Positions 62,935 through 64,000 of a stretch of DNA of 64,000 bases are shown piece after piece. The stretch comes from Sphingobacterium prati. Its GTDB lineage: Bacteria; Bacteroidota; Bacteroidia; Sphingobacteriales; Sphingobacteriaceae. Under the pieces are notes generated by a model. That model saw only the letters and a list, made by a program, of their open reading frames with translations, did no database searches and was not told the DNA's origin. Numbering within the stretch: position 1 is the stretch's first letter; every line of letters starts with the position of its first letter. The DNA is taken from NCBI RefSeq assembly GCF_013167215.1, contig NZ_JABJWY010000032.1, positions 1-64,000 of the forward strand. Reading direction: 5' to 3'. The position numbers and the translations under genes are program-made.

Positions 62935-64000
62935 ATGCCTGATAACTTAAAACGTGTACTGTTTATAGACCGTGACGGAACGTTAATTTTGGAGCCGGAA
63001 GATGAGCAGATCGATTCTTTCGCAAAATTAAAATTCTATCCGGGTGCCTTGCAGTACCTGCCACGTATCGCGAAGGAGCTGGATTTCGAATTGATCTTGG
63101 TTTCTAACCAAGATGGCCTGGGGACATCTTCCCATCCGGAAGAAAACTTCTGGCCCGTCCATCATTTTGTGATTGATACGTTTGCAGCAGAGGGTGTAGT
63201 ATTTGCCAAAGAACATATAGATAAAACTTTTCCACACGAAAATGCCGATACACGTAAACCCGGTATTGGTATGCTCGGTGAATATTTCGATCCGTCAAAA
63301 TATAATTTAAGTGAATCGTTCGTTATTGGTGACCGTGTCAATGATGTGAGGCTCGCGCAAAATCTTGGTGCCAAGGCAATATGGCTGCGTGCCAATGATC
63401 AATTGGGTGTGTTGGAGAACGTCGACATTGACCCGAAAGTGGTGGCTTTGGAAACAACAGACTGGAAAACAGTATACGAATTTCTTAAGCTTGGCACGCG
63501 TACTGCCGAACATCATCGTAAGACAAATGAAACTGATATTTTTATTCAGTTGAACTTGGATGGCTCCGGGAAATCAGAAATTGAAACTGGACTGCCATTC
63601 TTTGACCACATGTTGGATCAATTAGCGAGACATGGCGCGCTGGATTTAACGATAAAAGCAAAGGGAGATCTTCATATTGATGAACACCATACCATCGAAG
63701 ATACAGGGATTGCCCTAGGCGAGGTGTTTTTGAAGGCTTTGGGCGACAAACGTGGCATTGAACGCTACTCGTACACCCTGCCGATGGATGATTGTTTGGC
63801 ACAGGTTGCACTGGATTTTGGCGGACGCAATTGGATCGTATGGGATGCGGAATTTAAACGGGAGAAAATAGGTGATATGCCAACAGAAATGTTTTTCCAT
63901 TTCTTTAAATCCTTTTCTGATGCCGCTAAATCAAATCTAAATATCAAAGCCGAAGGGGATAATGAGCATCACAAGATCGAAGCAATTTTTAAAGCTTTTG
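62935..64000 (+). CDS. hisB: Bifunctional histidinol-phosphatase / imidazoleglycerol-phosphate dehydratase, truncated by window end
   Basis: The visible 355 codons contain an N-terminal HAD phosphatase domain (nucleophile D12 and D14 in FIDRDGT; later [14 protein letters not shown]). The imidazoleglycerol-phosphate dehydratase domain begins near residue 195 ([29 protein letters not shown], split here by the usual DHM and [14 protein letters not shown] metal motifs). The two activities serve steps six and eight of histidine synthesis. The gene runs off the right edge about 20 residues before the expected end. It is coupled to hisC by a four-base spacer. Confidence 0.95.
   Translation, partial: MPDNLKRVLFIDRDGTLILEPEDEQIDSFAKLKFYPGALQYLPRIAKELDFELILVSNQDGLGTSSHPEENFWPVHHFVIDTFAAEGVVFAKEHIDKTFPHENADTRKPGIGMLGEYFDPSKYNLSESFVIGDRVNDVRLAQNLGAKAIWLRANDQLGVLENVDIDPKVVALETTDWKTVYEFLKLGTRTAEHHRKTNETDIFIQLNLDGSGKSEIETGLPFFDHMLDQLARHGALDLTIKAKGDLHIDEHHTIEDTGIALGEVFLKALGDKRGIERYSYTLPMDDCLAQVALDFGGRNWIVWDAEFKREKIGDMPTEMFFHFFKSFSDAAKSNLNIKAEGDNEHHKIEAIFKAF

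Overview
The window is ordinary chromosome from a Bacteroidota bacterium, most likely family Sphingobacteriaceae and probably Sphingobacterium (inference). The sequence evidence is: promoters of the Bacteroidota type (TTTG, about 19 bases, TAnnTTTG) before many genes; lineage-restricted families (DUF2480, DUF3108, DUF3109, DUF6427, the CcmD-like short protein); secreted glycosidases of families GH109, GH20 and GH2; a CarB without its C-terminal domain; AT-rich spacers and few Shine-Dalgarno sites. No prophage, insertion sequence, CRISPR array or rRNA was seen. The window ends inside hisB.

Layout. 0.4-8.3 kb: exported GH109-like oxidoreductase, a formylglycine-generating enzyme, carB and a GH20 hexosaminidase. 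8.5-14.4 kb: lipA, an amidohydrolase lipoprotein, a bacilliredoxin, the NAD-salvage pair pnuC and a NadR-type kinase, a YkuK-family protein and upp. 14.7-21.8 kb: uvrB, proB-proA plus a small unknown, an acyl-CoA dehydrogenase and a 1-Cys peroxiredoxin. 22-28 kb: a sigma factor followed by a membrane protein that joins an anti-sigma-like N-terminus to a trypsin-like protease, then a GH2 beta-galactosidase broken by one extra A. 28.1-30.4 kb: a stretch that looks like decayed coding DNA, an MFS transporter and four identical tRNA-Asp genes. 30.4-37.9 kb: prfA, an SMR exporter, a Crp/Fnr regulator, lpxH, an M1 aminopeptidase and a prolyl oligopeptidase. 38-46.3 kb: two tandem thioredoxin-fold paralogues, an exported C1 peptidase, TerC, a polyprenyl synthase and three DUF proteins. 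46.4-56.9 kb: cell-envelope and cytochrome-maturation genes on the minus strand (PpiD-like isomerase, LptC, an outer-membrane barrel, DUF6427, CcmD-like, CcmC, CcmB, YtxH, an MsbA-like ABC exporter, a coiled-coil membrane protein). 57-64 kb: a SAM hydrolase, phoH, purC, a STAS protein joined to rnz, hisC and the start of hisB.

How the parts work together. Most genes are housekeeping. Envelope biogenesis is a recurrent theme: LpxH for lipid A, LptC for LPS export, the PpiD-like folding factor, a barrel protein, an MsbA-like exporter and a heme/cytochrome c maturation set. Nutrition is represented by exported glycosidases and peptidases. Convergent gene pairs are separated by long, near-perfect hairpins that should terminate transcription from both sides.

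I found no convincing large undescribed system. The points most worth a second look are the sigma factor with its anti-sigma/protease fusion, the single-base frameshift in the beta-galactosidase, a 100-base inverted-repeat element at 56889-56988, the FGE with both catalytic cysteines but no sulfatase nearby, the apparently leaderless lipA, and the decayed coding stretch at 28145-28397.
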